Positions 1 to 8,604 are shown, counted from the first letter of the stretch. The stretch: DNA of 64,000 nt from JADKIH01 sp031417395 (GCA_031417395.1 JANOVM010000034.1:70208-134207), one strand, 5' to 3'. The notes: a model not told the origin generated them from the sequence alone. A program made the numbers and translations.

Positions 1-579
1 CCTTCTCAATTTGTTAAGAGTGACTTTGACATAAGTTATCATCAATATATTAATTCGTTTAATAATGTTGTTTACCGTTTGGCCGCAGGGTATGGACTCC
101 CCTATGGTACTTCCGAATCGCTTCCATTTGAAAAAAGTTTCTTCGGCGGCGGAGCGAACAGTGTGCGTGCCTGGAATACAAGAACACTCGGACCGGGTTC
201 TTACAAAAAAGACATCAATATCGAGCAAAGCGGCGATATAAAAATTGAAACCAATGTTGAATTTCGTTCTGAACTTTTTACTTTCCCTAATGGAATGATT
301 CTGGAGGGTGCAACTTTTGTTGATGCAGGGAATATTTGGACCAGAAATAAAGTGGCTGGTCGTCCGGGAGGAGAATTTACAAAAGACTTTATTGGCCAAA
401 TGGGAATTGGTGGCGGTGTCGGTATGCGTTTTAATTTTTCATTCTTTATTCTTCGACTGGATGCCGCACTAAAATTAAGGGACCCCTCTTTGGATGTAAA
501 CGAACGCTGGGTTTATCCGAATCAAAAATTTGGATTAAAAGATTTTACCTGGAATCTGGCAATTGGTTATCCTTTCTGA
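1..579 (+). CDS. Omp85/BamA-TamA-like outer-membrane protein, C-terminal fragment
   Basis: The frame is open from base 1, so the gene begins upstream of the window and only the last ~192 residues are seen. The fragment has the pattern of the end of an Omp85-family surface antigen barrel: a GGANSVRAW segment (the family's G-G-xx-S-xRG/A-W type motif), alternating aromatic strands, EFRSELF, a glycine-rich strand GIGGGVGMRF and a last strand ending in aromatic F (NLAIGYPF), as expected for BamA recognition. Members insert or export proteins at the outer membrane. Whether it is BamA, TamA or another Omp85 protein cannot be decided because the POTRA domains lie outside. Family call is from motif recognition; the role is inferred. 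Confidence 0.75.
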   Translation, partial: PSQFVKSDFDISYHQYINSFNNVVYRLAAGYGLPYGTSESLPFEKSFFGGGANSVRAWNTRTLGPGSYKKDINIEQSGDIKIETNVEFRSELFTFPNGMILEGATFVDAGNIWTRNKVAGRPGGEFTKDFIGQMGIGGGVGMRFNFSFFILRLDAALKLRDPSLDVNERWVYPNQKFGLKDFTWNLAIGYPF

Positions 580-656
580 TGCTTTTATTTACATCTGTTG
601 TTGAAAAAACTAAAAGACCCAAAAGGATAATTCTGCCTCAACTTGTAAATTCTTTT

Positions 657-664
657 TAGCTTTG
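657..664 (+). promoter_or_regulatory. Putative -7 promoter element of fbaB
   Basis: TAGCTTTG matches the Bacteroidota primary-sigma -7 consensus TAnnTTTG exactly and ends 23 nt before the fbaB start codon. I see no good -33 TTTG at the expected spacing, so this is a partial match. Confidence 0.5.
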
Positions 665-687
665 CCCTTCATAAAAAAATATTATAC

Positions 688-1743
688 ATGACAAATAAAA
701 TTGCTGAATTGCTTGGAGCAGGTGCCGATGCGCTTTTAAATCATACCTGTAAAACCATTCGTAAAGATCAAATTCACCTTCCGGGTTCCGATAATATTGA
801 CCGTATTTTCTCACTTACCAATCGTAACAATCAGGTATTGAAAAATCTGAATCAGCTATATAATCACGGACGTCTTTCCGGAACAGGTTATCTTTCTATT
901 CTGCCTGTTGACCAGGGAATAGAGCATTCTGCCGGAGCATCCTTCGCTCCTAATCCTGCTTATTTTGATCCTGAAAATATTGTGAAGCTGGCTATTGAAG
1001 GAGGTTGCAATGCTGTAGCCTCTACTTTTGGTGTATTGGGCGCTGTATCGCGTAAATACGCACACAAAATTCCTTTTATTGTTAAAATTAATCATAATGA
1101 GTTTTTGACCTATCCGAATAAATTTGATCAAATCATGTTTGGAAAAGTTAAAGATGCCTGGAATATGGGTGCATCAGCTGTAGGAGCTACCATTTATTTT
1201 GGTTCTGATGAATCATCCCGCCAAATTCAAGAAGTTGCTAAAGCATTTGACTATGCGCATGAACTTGGAATGGCAACTATTCTTTGGTGCTATCTTCGTA
1301 ATAGTGGATTTAAAAAAGACGGAGTGGATTACCACACCTCTGCCGACCTGACAGGACAAGCCAATCATCTTGGAGTAACTATACAAGCCGATATAATCAA
1401 ACAAAAATTACCAACAAATAACGGAGGTTATACTGCATTGAACTTTGGAAAAACTCATCCAAAAGTTTACAGTGAGCTCAGTACCGATCACCCTATTGAC
1501 CTTTGCCGTTATCAGGTTGCCAACTGTTATATGGGACGCATTGGTTTGATAAATTCGGGAGGCGAATCGAAAGGAGCCAGTGACTTATCTGAGGCTGTGA
1601 CAACTGCAGTAATTAATAAAAGAGCCGGAGGACAAGGATTAATTTCAGGGCGCAAAGCGTTTCAGAAACCAATTAAAGATGGAATTGATTTACTCAATAC
1701 AATTCAGGAAGTATATTTGTCTAAAGAAATAACAGTAGCTTAA
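688..1743 (+). CDS. fbaB: Class I fructose-bisphosphate aldolase (FbaB/DhnA type)
   Basis: 351 residues, the same size as E. coli FbaB (about 350). It catalyses reversible cleavage of fructose 1,6-bisphosphate to dihydroxyacetone phosphate and glyceraldehyde 3-phosphate through a lysine Schiff base, in the cytoplasm. Visible family signatures are the early PVDQGIEH loop, FIVKINHNE, the GASAVGATIYFGS phosphate-binding strand, and the late segment with NSGGESKGASD and GGQGLISGRKAF. The gene starts at an ATG preceded by a TAnnTTTG promoter element and stands 76 nt before accD, without an obvious terminator between them. Identification is confident; the operon with accD is only possible. Confidence 0.95.
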   Translation: MTNKIAELLGAGADALLNHTCKTIRKDQIHLPGSDNIDRIFSLTNRNNQVLKNLNQLYNHGRLSGTGYLSILPVDQGIEHSAGASFAPNPAYFDPENIVKLAIEGGCNAVASTFGVLGAVSRKYAHKIPFIVKINHNEFLTYPNKFDQIMFGKVKDAWNMGASAVGATIYFGSDESSRQIQEVAKAFDYAHELGMATILWCYLRNSGFKKDGVDYHTSADLTGQANHLGVTIQADIIKQKLPTNNGGYTALNFGKTHPKVYSELSTDHPIDLCRYQVANCYMGRIGLINSGGESKGASDLSEAVTTAVINKRAGGQGLISGRKAFQKPIKDGIDLLNTIQEVYLSKEITVA

Positions 1744-1819
1744 TTCAAACTAAGTTTTGTCAAATTGCATTATCAAAAAAATATAACCTAACTTTCACGC
1801 AAAATTATTAATCGAATTA

Positions 1820-2665
1820 ATGTCCTGGTTCAAACGCATAAAGGAAGGAATTACCACTTCCACCAAAGAAAAAAAGGAAACACCGGAAGGACTTTGGCAT
1901 AAATGTCAGTCGTGCAAGCATATTGTTCCTTCAAAGGATCATGTTTTGCGGATGTATGTTTGTGAACAATGCGGTTATCATGACAGAATTAGTTCACAAG
2001 CATATTTCGAAATTCTTTTGGATGACGATGGTCAGGCAATTGAATTGAATCCATTGTTAAGTTCTGACGATCCTTTGCATTTTACGGATACAAAAAAGTA
2101 CACTGACAGAATTAAAGAAACACAACAGAAAACAGAATTGGTGGACGCTATCCGCACCGTTGCCGGAAGAGTAAACGGACATGGAATTGTTATTGCCTGC
2201 ATGGATTTCACATTTATAGGTGGTTCTATGGGCTCTGTTGTCGGTGAAAAAATTTCCCGGGCAATTGATTATTGCATTAAAAACAAATTACCATTGATGG
2301 TCATTTCAAAATCAGGTGGAGCTCGAATGATGGAAGCAGCTTTTTCCCTGATGCAAATGGCAAAAACTTCTGCTAAACTTACTCGCTTAGCGGATGCAGG
2401 TCTTCCTTACATTTCATTACTTACCGACCCAACAACAGGAGGTGTTACAGCTTCGTATGCAATGTTGGGTGATTTGAATATTTCTGAACCAGGTGCTTTA
2501 ATCGGTTTTGCAGGCCCAAGAGTTGTAAAAGAAACAATAGGAAAAGATCTTCCTAAAGGTTTTCAAACAGCTGAATTTGTTCTTGAACATGGTTTTTTGG
2601 ACTTTATTGTCGATCGTCGCGAACTAAAAAATCGTATTTCACAGGTTTTAAGGCTTTTAAATTAG
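1820..2665 (+). CDS. accD: Acetyl-CoA carboxylase carboxyltransferase subunit beta
   Basis: 281 residues, typical for AccD. It forms the carboxyltransferase of acetyl-CoA carboxylase with AccA, moving carboxyl from biotin to acetyl-CoA in the first step of fatty acid synthesis. The N-terminal zinc ribbon is intact, with CQSC and CEQC about 20 residues apart (residues ~29-51). The crotonase-like core follows, with GGSMGSVVGEK, the oxyanion/biotin-site segment SGGARMMEAA, and LLTDPTTGGVTASYAMLGD. GFAGPRVVKETI near the C-terminus is also conserved. Cytoplasmic. accA is not in the window. Confidence 0.97.
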   Translation: MSWFKRIKEGITTSTKEKKETPEGLWHKCQSCKHIVPSKDHVLRMYVCEQCGYHDRISSQAYFEILLDDDGQAIELNPLLSSDDPLHFTDTKKYTDRIKETQQKTELVDAIRTVAGRVNGHGIVIACMDFTFIGGSMGSVVGEKISRAIDYCIKNKLPLMVISKSGGARMMEAAFSLMQMAKTSAKLTRLADAGLPYISLLTDPTTGGVTASYAMLGDLNISEPGALIGFAGPRVVKETIGKDLPKGFQTAEFVLEHGFLDFIVDRRELKNRISQVLRLLN

Positions 2666-2734
2666 TTTTTTTCTAAAAACAGGACATTTTTCATTGCATT
2701 AAGCCGAGAGCTATTTTAAACCCACTTACTCAAA

Positions 2735-2781
2735 TTAACTAATTAGTTAATTAGTTTTTTCCAGAAGATTTTGTACCTTCG
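2735..2781 (+). promoter_or_regulatory. rpsO promoter region with perfect palindrome
   Basis: A perfect 16-nt palindrome TTAACTAATTAGTTAA (2735-2750) lies just upstream of a -7-like box TACCTTCG (2774-2781, one mismatch to TAnnTTTG). The bases after the box (GCCCCTCAATTTT) nearly match those at the rplS promoter. The palindrome also precedes a run of T and could serve as a weak accD terminator. Confidence 0.45.
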
Positions 2782-2809
2782 CCCCTCAATTTTAAAGAAT
2801 TATATTAAA

Positions 2810-3076
2810 ATGTTATCAAAAGAGGCAAAAAAAGCTATATTCAAAAAGATGGGTGGTTCTGAAACAAATACAGGATCAGCCGAAGGACAAATTGCAATGT
2901 TTTCTGAGCGCATTACTTTCATGACCGGTCATTTGCAGAAGTCTAAAAAAGATTACTCAACACAACGTTCACTTATCAGACTTGTTGGAAAGCGCCGCAG
3001 TCTTTTAGATTATCTTCAGATGAAAGATATCGAACGCTATCGTAAAATAATCAGCGATTTAAATATTAGAAAATAA
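2810..3076 (+). CDS. rpsO: 30S ribosomal protein S15
   Basis: 88 residues when started at the ATG at 2810, the normal S15 size. An in-frame upstream extension to 2771 would overlap the promoter box, so I reject it. S15 binds 16S rRNA helices 20-22 early in 30S assembly. Signatures seen: GSAEGQIAMFSERI, the HLQKSKKDYSTQRSL helix and GKRRSLLDYL. pnp follows directly, the widely conserved rpsO-pnp order, but here a strong hairpin terminator separates them. Confidence 0.97.
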   Translation: MLSKEAKKAIFKKMGGSETNTGSAEGQIAMFSERITFMTGHLQKSKKDYSTQRSLIRLVGKRRSLLDYLQMKDIERYRKIISDLNIRK

Positions 3077-3100
3077 TTTCACAATTAAGAAATTCTTAAA

Positions 3101-3126
3101 GGCAATTCATGGGATTGCCTTTTTTT
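3101..3126 (+). terminator. Intrinsic terminator between rpsO and pnp
   Basis: Perfect stem GGCAAT / ATTGCC (3101-3106 / 3114-3119) with a 7-nt loop, followed by seven T. Flanking AAA can pair with the T run. It should end most rpsO transcripts before pnp. Confidence 0.85.
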
Positions 3127-3151
3127 GTTTTTTATATAATAAGATGCAATC

Positions 3152-5323
3152 ATGTCGAAAAAAGGAATAGTAAAAGAATTTGATCTTGGAGATGGAAGAA
3201 AAATCTCTGTAGAAACAGGACGATTAGCCAAGCAGGCCGATGGTTCAGTAGTAGTACGCATGGGAAACTGTATGCTTTTGGCAACAGTAGTTTCAAATGT
3301 AAAAGCAAAAGAAGGAGCTGACTTCCTTCCATTGTCTGTTGATTACCAAGAGAAGTTTTCATCTGTTGGTCGATTCCCCGGCGGTTTTCTTAAAAGAGAA
3401 AGCCGTATGTCAGAGTATGAAATTTTAACAAGTCGCCTGGTGGATCGTGCTTTAAGACCGATGTTTCCGGATGATTATCATTCCGACACTCAAGTTATCA
3501 TCACTTTAATTTCAGGTGATGCAACAATACAACCGGATGCTATGGCAGGATTTGCAGCATCGGCAGCGATTACCATATCAGACATTCCTTTTAACGGTCC
3601 AATCTCTGAAGTAAGAGTTGCCCGTATCGATGGAAATTTTATTATCAATCCGTATACAAAAGATATAGAACATGCCGACATCGAACTGATGGTGGCTGGT
3701 AATGCCGATAGCATTTTAATGGTAGAAGGCGAAATGAAAGAGGTCAGCGAAAAAGAAATGCTTGACGCTATTCGCTTTGCCCATGAAGCCATCAAATTGC
3801 AATGCAAAGCACAACTTGAGCTGCGCGAAATGTGCGGCAATAAACCGAAGCGCGAATACTCTCACGAAACTAACGATGAAAATTTAAAAAACATGGTTCG
3901 TGCTTTTTGCTATGATAAAGCCTATGCATTAGCCCGTTCCGGAAATCCAAATAAAAAAGAGCGCAGTGAAGCATTCCATAAATTACAAGATGATTTTATT
4001 GCAACATTAACTCCTGAAGAAGCAAAAGAAAAAGAAGGAATGCTAAGCAGGTATTTCTTTGAAGTGGAAAGTGAAGCAATGCGTAATTGCTTATTAACGG
4101 AAGGTATTCGTTTAGATGGAAGAGACAGCACTACCATACGTCCAATCTGGTCTGAAGTAGATTACCTCCCTTCTACTCACGGTTCTGCCATTTTCACACG
4201 CGGAGAAACTCAGTCGCTTACAACAGTTACTCTTGGCAGCAAGCTCGATGAGCAAATGATTGACTCAGCCATGCGTGAAGGAACAGTAAAGTTTTTGCTT
4301 CATTACAACTTTCCGGGATTTTCTACCGGAGAAGTAAAACCTAATCGTGCACCGGCGCGCAGAGAAATCGGCCACGGTAATTTGGCAATGCGTTCTATTA
4401 AAATGGTTCTTCCTACTGAAGCAGATTGCCCATATACCATTCGTGTTGTTTCCGAAATTCTCGAATCAAACGGATCATCATCTATGGCAACTGTTTGTGC
4501 AAGTACGCTTGCGCTAATGGATGCAGGTGTAAAACTTCGCAAACCGGTTTCAGGAATTGCCATGGGATTAATTACGGATGGTAAAGGAAGATTTTCTGTG
4601 TTGAGTGACATCCTTGGCGATGAAGATCATTTGGGTGATATGGATTTCAAAATTACAGGAACAGAAAAAGGAATTTGTGCTTGCCAGATGGATTTGAAAA
4701 TTCAAGGACTTCCGGAAGAGATCATGATAAAAGCACTTGAACAGGCGAAAGCAGGAAGAATGCATATACTGGGAGAAATGATGAAAACCATTTCTGCACC
4801 GCGCGAAGACTATAAACCACATGCTCCTCGTATTGAGAAAATGATTATCCCTAAAGAATTTATCGGTGCCGTTATCGGACCCGGCGGAAAGATCATTCAG
4901 GAAATGCAAAGAGAAACCAATACTACTATTTCAATTGATGAAGTTAACAATGAAGGTATCATTGAAATATCATCGGTAGACAAAGAAGGAATTGAAGCAG
5001 CTAAAGCACGCATACGTTCTATTACAGCTGTTCCTGAAATAGGTGGTACCTATGAAGGAAAAGTAAAAAGCATTATGGACTTCGGCGCTTTCGTAGAATT
5101 CATGCCGGGCAAAGACGGACTACTTCATATTTCAGAAATTACATGGGACAGACTTGAATCCATGAAAGGTGTCTTTACTGAAGGTCAAAAAATCAAGGTA
5201 AAACTTATTGAAGTTGATAAGAAAACAGGAAAATATAGATTGTCTAAAAAAGTTTTAGATCCTAAACCTGAGGGAGCAGGTAATGATGATCAGCGTCAGC
5301 CTCGTCGTCAGCCAACTTCATAA
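3152..5323 (+). CDS. pnp: Polyribonucleotide nucleotidyltransferase (PNPase)
   Basis: 723 residues, typical length. PNPase degrades RNA 3' to 5' by phosphorolysis as a trimer and can add tails. The domain order is complete: first RNase PH domain (about 15-145, with FLPLSVDYQEKFSSVGRFPGG), an alpha-helical linker, the second catalytic RNase PH domain (about 320-540, with GQ-type ETQSLTTVTLG, NFPGFSTGEV and the acidic DGKGRFSVLSDILGDEDHLG segment), a KH domain (IGPGGKIIQEM, about 570-625) and a C-terminal S1 domain (EGKVKSIMDFGAFVEF, about 640-705). The start ATG at 3152 follows the rpsO terminator. Confidence 0.97.
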   Translation: MSKKGIVKEFDLGDGRKISVETGRLAKQADGSVVVRMGNCMLLATVVSNVKAKEGADFLPLSVDYQEKFSSVGRFPGGFLKRESRMSEYEILTSRLVDRALRPMFPDDYHSDTQVIITLISGDATIQPDAMAGFAASAAITISDIPFNGPISEVRVARIDGNFIINPYTKDIEHADIELMVAGNADSILMVEGEMKEVSEKEMLDAIRFAHEAIKLQCKAQLELREMCGNKPKREYSHETNDENLKNMVRAFCYDKAYALARSGNPNKKERSEAFHKLQDDFIATLTPEEAKEKEGMLSRYFFEVESEAMRNCLLTEGIRLDGRDSTTIRPIWSEVDYLPSTHGSAIFTRGETQSLTTVTLGSKLDEQMIDSAMREGTVKFLLHYNFPGFSTGEVKPNRAPARREIGHGNLAMRSIKMVLPTEADCPYTIRVVSEILESNGSSSMATVCASTLALMDAGVKLRKPVSGIAMGLITDGKGRFSVLSDILGDEDHLGDMDFKITGTEKGICACQMDLKIQGLPEEIMIKALEQAKAGRMHILGEMMKTISAPREDYKPHAPRIEKMIIPKEFIGAVIGPGGKIIQEMQRETNTTISIDEVNNEGIIEISSVDKEGIEAAKARIRSITAVPEIGGTYEGKVKSIMDFGAFVEFMPGKDGLLHISEITWDRLESMKGVFTEGQKIKVKLIEVDKKTGKYRLSKKVLDPKPEGAGNDDQRQPRRQPTS

Positions 5324-5364
5324 AAGGCTTTTGTAACAACATACTCTTTAGTATTATTTAATAG

Positions 5365-5400
5365 AAAGACAAGCATGAAAAAAATGCTTGTCTTTTTTTT
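5365..5400 (+). terminator. Intrinsic terminator of pnp
   Basis: Perfect 12-bp stem AAAGACAAGCAT / ATGCTTGTCTTT (5365-5376 / 5384-5395) with a 7-nt loop and a run of eight T. It is one of the strongest hairpins in the window. Confidence 0.9.
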
Positions 5401-5589
5401 ATTTGACCAAATCTGTAAGATTTGATATCATATTGTTCGATTTGCATTAAGCCGAATAACATGCAATACCCTTTTCATTTTAACCCAAACTTGTAATGAA
5501 AATGCCAAAATCTTGAAAAAATCTGAAACTTCTCATAAATGTCATCGTTTCACAACCATAACACATTAATAAAAACTGGACACGATAGA

Positions 5590-6456
5590 ATGAGACAACT
5601 AAAAATTACAAAACAGGTAACAAACCGCGAAACTGCCTCACTTGACAAGTATTTGCAGGAGATTGGACGGGTTGAATTGATTACCGCAGAGGAAGAAGTA
5701 AGATTAGCACAGAAAATTAAAAAAGGAGACAGTCAGGCCCTGGAAAGGTTAACCAAAGCAAATCTCCGTTTTGTCGTTTCAGTGGCAAAACAATACCAAA
5801 ATCAGGGTTTGACCCTTGGCGACCTTATTAATGAAGGAAACCTGGGACTTATTAAAGCAGCTCAGCGTTTTGACGAAACCAGAGGATTTAAGTTCATTTC
5901 CTATGCTGTTTGGTGGATTCGTCAATCAATCTTACAAGCCCTGGCAGAACAGTCCAGAATAGTCAGGCTGCCATTAAATAAGATTGGCTCAATTAATAAG
6001 ATCAATAAAACATTTTCCAAACTCGAGCAGGAATTCGAACGTGAACCATCTACAGAAGAAATAGCTATTGCAATGGAAGTATCAGAATCCGATGTAAAAG
6101 ATGCCATGCGCACTTCCGGTCGGCATATCTCTATGGATGCTCCCCTATTGCAAGGCGAAGACAGCACACTAATAGACGTCTTAGGTGACGACGATCAACC
6201 CAATCCTGATTCAAGTCTTATAACTGAATCGTTGCGCCGTGAAGTTGAACGAGCCTTGTCAACACTTACCTCCCGTGAAGCAGATGTCATCAAGTTATAT
6301 TTTGGCCTCGCTCTTGGAGAACAGCCCATGACACTGGAAGAAATCGGTGAACGCTTCGATCTCACAAGAGAACGTGTCAGACAAATAAAAGAGAAAGCTA
6401 TTCGAAGGCTTAAACATACATCGCGAAGTAAGATTTTAAAAACTTACCTTGGTTGA
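5590..6456 (+). CDS. rpoD: Primary RNA polymerase sigma factor RpoD/SigA (Bacteroidota type)
   Basis: 288 residues from the ATG at 5590 (MRQLKITKQ...), the standard start of Bacteroidota RpoD; the frame is open to 5539 but the extra 17 residues look non-conserved. Region 1.1 is absent, as usual in this phylum. Visible are region 1.2 (SLDKYLQEIGR), region 2 (NLRFVVSVAKQYQNQG, GFKFISYAVWWIRQSI), region 3 and the region 4 helix-turn-helix (LEEIGERFDLTRERVRQIKEKA). This sigma recognises -33 TTTG / -7 TAnnTTTG promoters, which is the pattern found in front of several genes here. The gene has its own terminator. Confidence 0.96.
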   Translation: MRQLKITKQVTNRETASLDKYLQEIGRVELITAEEEVRLAQKIKKGDSQALERLTKANLRFVVSVAKQYQNQGLTLGDLINEGNLGLIKAAQRFDETRGFKFISYAVWWIRQSILQALAEQSRIVRLPLNKIGSINKINKTFSKLEQEFEREPSTEEIAIAMEVSESDVKDAMRTSGRHISMDAPLLQGEDSTLIDVLGDDDQPNPDSSLITESLRREVERALSTLTSREADVIKLYFGLALGEQPMTLEEIGERFDLTRERVRQIKEKAIRRLKHTSRSKILKTYLG

Positions 6457-6467
6457 AAAAGGAAATG

Positions 6468-6497
6468 AAAGGCTGTCTTAAAAGGGCAGCCTTTTTT
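6468..6497 (+). terminator. Intrinsic terminator of rpoD
   Basis: Stem GGCTGTC / GGCAGCC (one T-G pair), flanked by AAA upstream and followed by six T. It lies just after the rpoD stop. Confidence 0.8.
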
Positions 6498-6505
6498 ATT
6501 GTTCA

Positions 6506-6590
6506 CGCTTCGACGGACCCGATAGTTATCGGGATTGTCCGTTGTTTAAAGCTGTGTGATATTCATCCACCATTAAATGCTCATCGTGTT
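6506..6590 (+). repeat. Intergenic palindromic repeat, copy 1
   Basis: The copy begins CGCTTCGACGGAC and ends CTCATCGTGTT. Its core is a hairpin ACGGAC/GTCCGT whose loop carries a second small palindrome, CCGATA-gtt-ATCGG. The right half (GTGTGATATTC, ATCCACCATTAAA) recurs almost unchanged in copy 2 at 8028-8191. No coding potential is evident. Confidence 0.75.
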
Positions 6591-6619
6591 AAATAGGCTA
6601 TAATATTTGTTTAAAGATA

Positions 6620-6672
6620 CTGCTTCGTCAGACATGCGTCAGTTGAAGCAGGTAATATATTTATTACCTTTG
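6620..6672 (+). promoter_or_regulatory. Promoter and possible operator of the HicB-like gene
   Basis: TTG (6643-6645) and TACCTTTG (6665-6672) are 19 nt apart, a good Bacteroidota promoter. An inverted repeat CTGCTTC / GAAGCAG (6620-6626 / 6645-6651) overlaps the -33 element, the position expected for autorepression by the downstream HTH protein. The regulatory role is inferred. Confidence 0.55.
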
Positions 6673-6709
6673 CAATAAGAAGTACAGTGAGTTTCTGCGA
6701 TTATTAAAA

Positions 6710-7099
6710 ATGAAACCGAAAATTAAAGTGATTATAGAAAAAACAAATGATGGATTTTCTGCATTTGCAGAGAAGGTTTCACTTCCTGTAGGGACTATGG
6801 GTGAAACTATTGATGAGATTCGTAAAAACATTGTCGAGGCCTTGAATCTTCATTACAAACATCATCATAAATCTGTAATCAAAGAATCCGATCTTAATTT
6901 TCAGTTCGACCTTGCTTCTTTCTTTGCTTATTACAAAGTAATAAATGCAAAAGCACTTGGCGAACGGATTGGTATGCACCAATCTTTGCTAGCACAATAT
7001 ATCTCAGGAAAAAAGAAACCTTCCTCCCGCCAGGTGGAACGAATTATGGATGGGATTGAGGAGGTTGCGCGTGAACTGCTTAGGTTGAGGATTGCTTGA
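6710..7099 (+). CDS. Orphan HicB-like antitoxin/regulator with XRE HTH
   Basis: 129 residues. The N-terminal ~60 residues have the HicB partial-RNase-H-like pattern (IKVIIEKTNDGFSAFAE, then TIDEIRKNIVEALNLHY). The C-terminal half is an XRE-type helix-turn-helix (LGERIGMHQSLLAQYISGKKKPSS). HicB proteins neutralise the RNase toxin HicA and repress their own operon. No HicA-sized gene lies immediately upstream or downstream, so this is a solitary HicB or a transcription factor derived from one. It sits after repeat copy 1 and in front of the convergent YwqK-like gene. A full HicB may need its toxin elsewhere in the genome; the sequence cannot show that. Confidence 0.75.
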   Translation: MKPKIKVIIEKTNDGFSAFAEKVSLPVGTMGETIDEIRKNIVEALNLHYKHHHKSVIKESDLNFQFDLASFFAYYKVINAKALGERIGMHQSLLAQYISGKKKPSSRQVERIMDGIEEVARELLRLRIA

Positions 7100-7234
7100 G
7101 GGAAAATTTTTTCATTGATTTTCCATAAGGATTATTTTGCAACTGTTATTAACTTATCAGTCACTACAAACTTTTTAACATTCCTGTATGCAGAGTTAAT
7201 TGTGAATGAAATTTCTCCTGATTTCTAATCTAAA

Positions 7235-8020
7235 TCATTTAAGATAAGTTATGGCCTTATTTTCAACATGATATATATATTCATATCCTCTTAATCTTTC
7301 CAATACTATAAATTGAATTTCATAAATTTCTAGATCTTCCTTTGACAATTTAATAATGCAAGTTCCATCTACATTCAATTCTATGTCTTTTGACCTCCAC
7401 TTATCCTTTGTTCCAATTGGGAAAATTCTAAAACTACTTAACAGACTCTTATTTGGTGGACCACTTATTGCAAATTTATATTGGATGGGAATATTTCCGT
7501 TTATTGTATCTGGTCCGATTATTTGTACTTTTCTATAAATTCGAAAAGGAGTTCCCGATTCATCATAATCTATTTCATATTTAATAGAATCGCAATACAT
7601 TTCGTACTTAGACTTAATCCTCCCATTTTGATAAAATTTTACTCTCTTTCCATTCACTACCCCATTTTCAAAATTTAGTATTTCTTGAATGCTACCTGTT
7701 TCAAAATACAACATTGAAAAACCAGAACCTACTCCATTTTCATAATTCCCAATAAATTCTATATTACCTGTAGGATAATACTTAAATTCAGGTCCATTCG
7801 GAAAGCCATCTTCATAAAAGACTTTTTTACTGATTTGTCCACTTTCAAAATAATGAGTTACAAGTCCTTCAATTTTATTTTTTTTTATATAATATAAAGA
7901 TTGAATTTTACCATTAGAATAGTATTCTTCTATTTTATCTTTACAACTAGTAATTACAAGCAAAGAGAATATTAATATACTTATTATTTTCGTTTTAAAT
8001 TCCATTTTAAGTATTTCCAT
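7235..8020 (-). CDS. YwqK/MORN-variant repeat lipoprotein
   Basis: Up to 261 residues; a second ATG at 8005 would remove five residues and gives an equally good start. The N-terminus is a lipoprotein signal ending in the lipobox LVITSC, so the protein should be lipid-anchored in the envelope. After it come about five MORN-like repeats of ~22 residues with the pattern YxxGxIxxxxxYxxGxxxG (YYSNGKIQSLYYI, YFESGQISKKVFYEDG, YYPTGNIEFIGNYENG, YFETGSIQEILNFENG, FYQNGRIKSKYEM). The last ~100 residues are a separate beta-rich region I do not recognise. Databases often call this family YwqK antitoxin-like, but no toxin partner is visible and the antitoxin label should not be taken literally. It is convergent with the HicB-like gene. 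Confidence 0.7.
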   Translation of the reverse strand: MEILKMEFKTKIISILIFSLLVITSCKDKIEEYYSNGKIQSLYYIKKNKIEGLVTHYFESGQISKKVFYEDGFPNGPEFKYYPTGNIEFIGNYENGVGSGFSMLYFETGSIQEILNFENGVVNGKRVKFYQNGRIKSKYEMYCDSIKYEIDYDESGTPFRIYRKVQIIGPDTINGNIPIQYKFAISGPPNKSLLSSFRIFPIGTKDKWRSKDIELNVDGTCIIKLSKEDLEIYEIQFIVLERLRGYEYIYHVENKAITYLK

Positions 8021-8027
8021 ATTCAGA

Positions 8028-8191
8028 TGTGACGGTCTTGTTAGCTCACCTTAATTTCCTTTCATCCTTCAAATATAACAAAACCAACAACGCTTCGACG
8101 GACATTTGTCCGTTGTTTTTGAGCAGTGTGATATTCCTGCCTGCAATGCATTTCGGCAGGCAGACATCCACCATTAAAGGCTCATCGTGTT
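8028..8191 (+). repeat. Intergenic palindromic repeat, copy 2 (longest)
   Basis: The left part starts at TGTGACGG and passes through TCAAATATAACAAA; this part is shared with copy 3. The right part, from CGCTTCGACGGAC to TCATCGTGTT, is shared with copy 1. A 28-nt insertion holding the hairpin TGCCTGC...GGCAGGCA sits after GTGTGATATTC, where copy 1 has none. Together with 8192-8507, which is AT-rich and without a supported gene, it fills the gap between the YwqK-like gene and the toxin operon. Confidence 0.75.
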
Positions 8192-8507
8192 TAAATATTT
8201 CCACAATCACTTGTAGAGAATTAGTAAAATATTAATGTCTTTTCATTGCATTAATTTCTTCAATTATTTGCAGGTGAATATATGTATGAAACTTGAAAAT
8301 GCAATAATTCGAATATTCCTTCTTCCTATTATTGTACACAAAAATTACACTATGGGAAGAGGCTTTCATTACAATATTTACAAAGATAAAACCTGCTTCA
8401 AAACAATAACAGTTGTAGATTAGATTGATTTGTCCATGCTTGTTTGAATATAGCGGTTTTTTTATCTCATTTTGAAGTTTTTAGAGAAGTGCTACGGCAA
8501 CATAATA

Positions 8508-8588
8508 AACTTTATAGTTATATTTTTAACCTATTTGTAATTATTTACAACTTTATAGTTGTCTCAATCGTAATGTTACGTATCTTTG
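8508..8588 (+). promoter_or_regulatory. Promoter with two palindromic operators, toxin-antitoxin operon
   Basis: TTG (8559-8561) and TATCTTTG (8581-8588) are 19 nt apart and precede the toxin start by 16 nt. AACTTTATAGTT occurs twice (8508-8519 and within ACAACTTTATAGTTGT at 8547-8562), centres 41 nt apart, the second overlapping the -33 element. Each is a palindrome AACT-N4-AGTT. E. coli MqsA binds a similar AACCT-spacer-AGGTT palindrome, so autorepression by the downstream HTH antitoxin is likely. Confidence 0.65.
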
Positions 8589-8604
8589 TGACTTTATATA
8601 ATAT

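Noticed and set aside
2690..5460. Shared 12-mer GCATTAAGCCGA before rpsO and before rpoD
   Set aside because: Only 12 bases match well and the surroundings differ. Too short to call a repeat family without a genome-wide count.
8029..8423. Two short plus-strand open frames between the YwqK-like gene and the toxin
   Set aside because: The first lies mostly in the palindromic repeat. Neither has a family match, promoter or coding-like composition.
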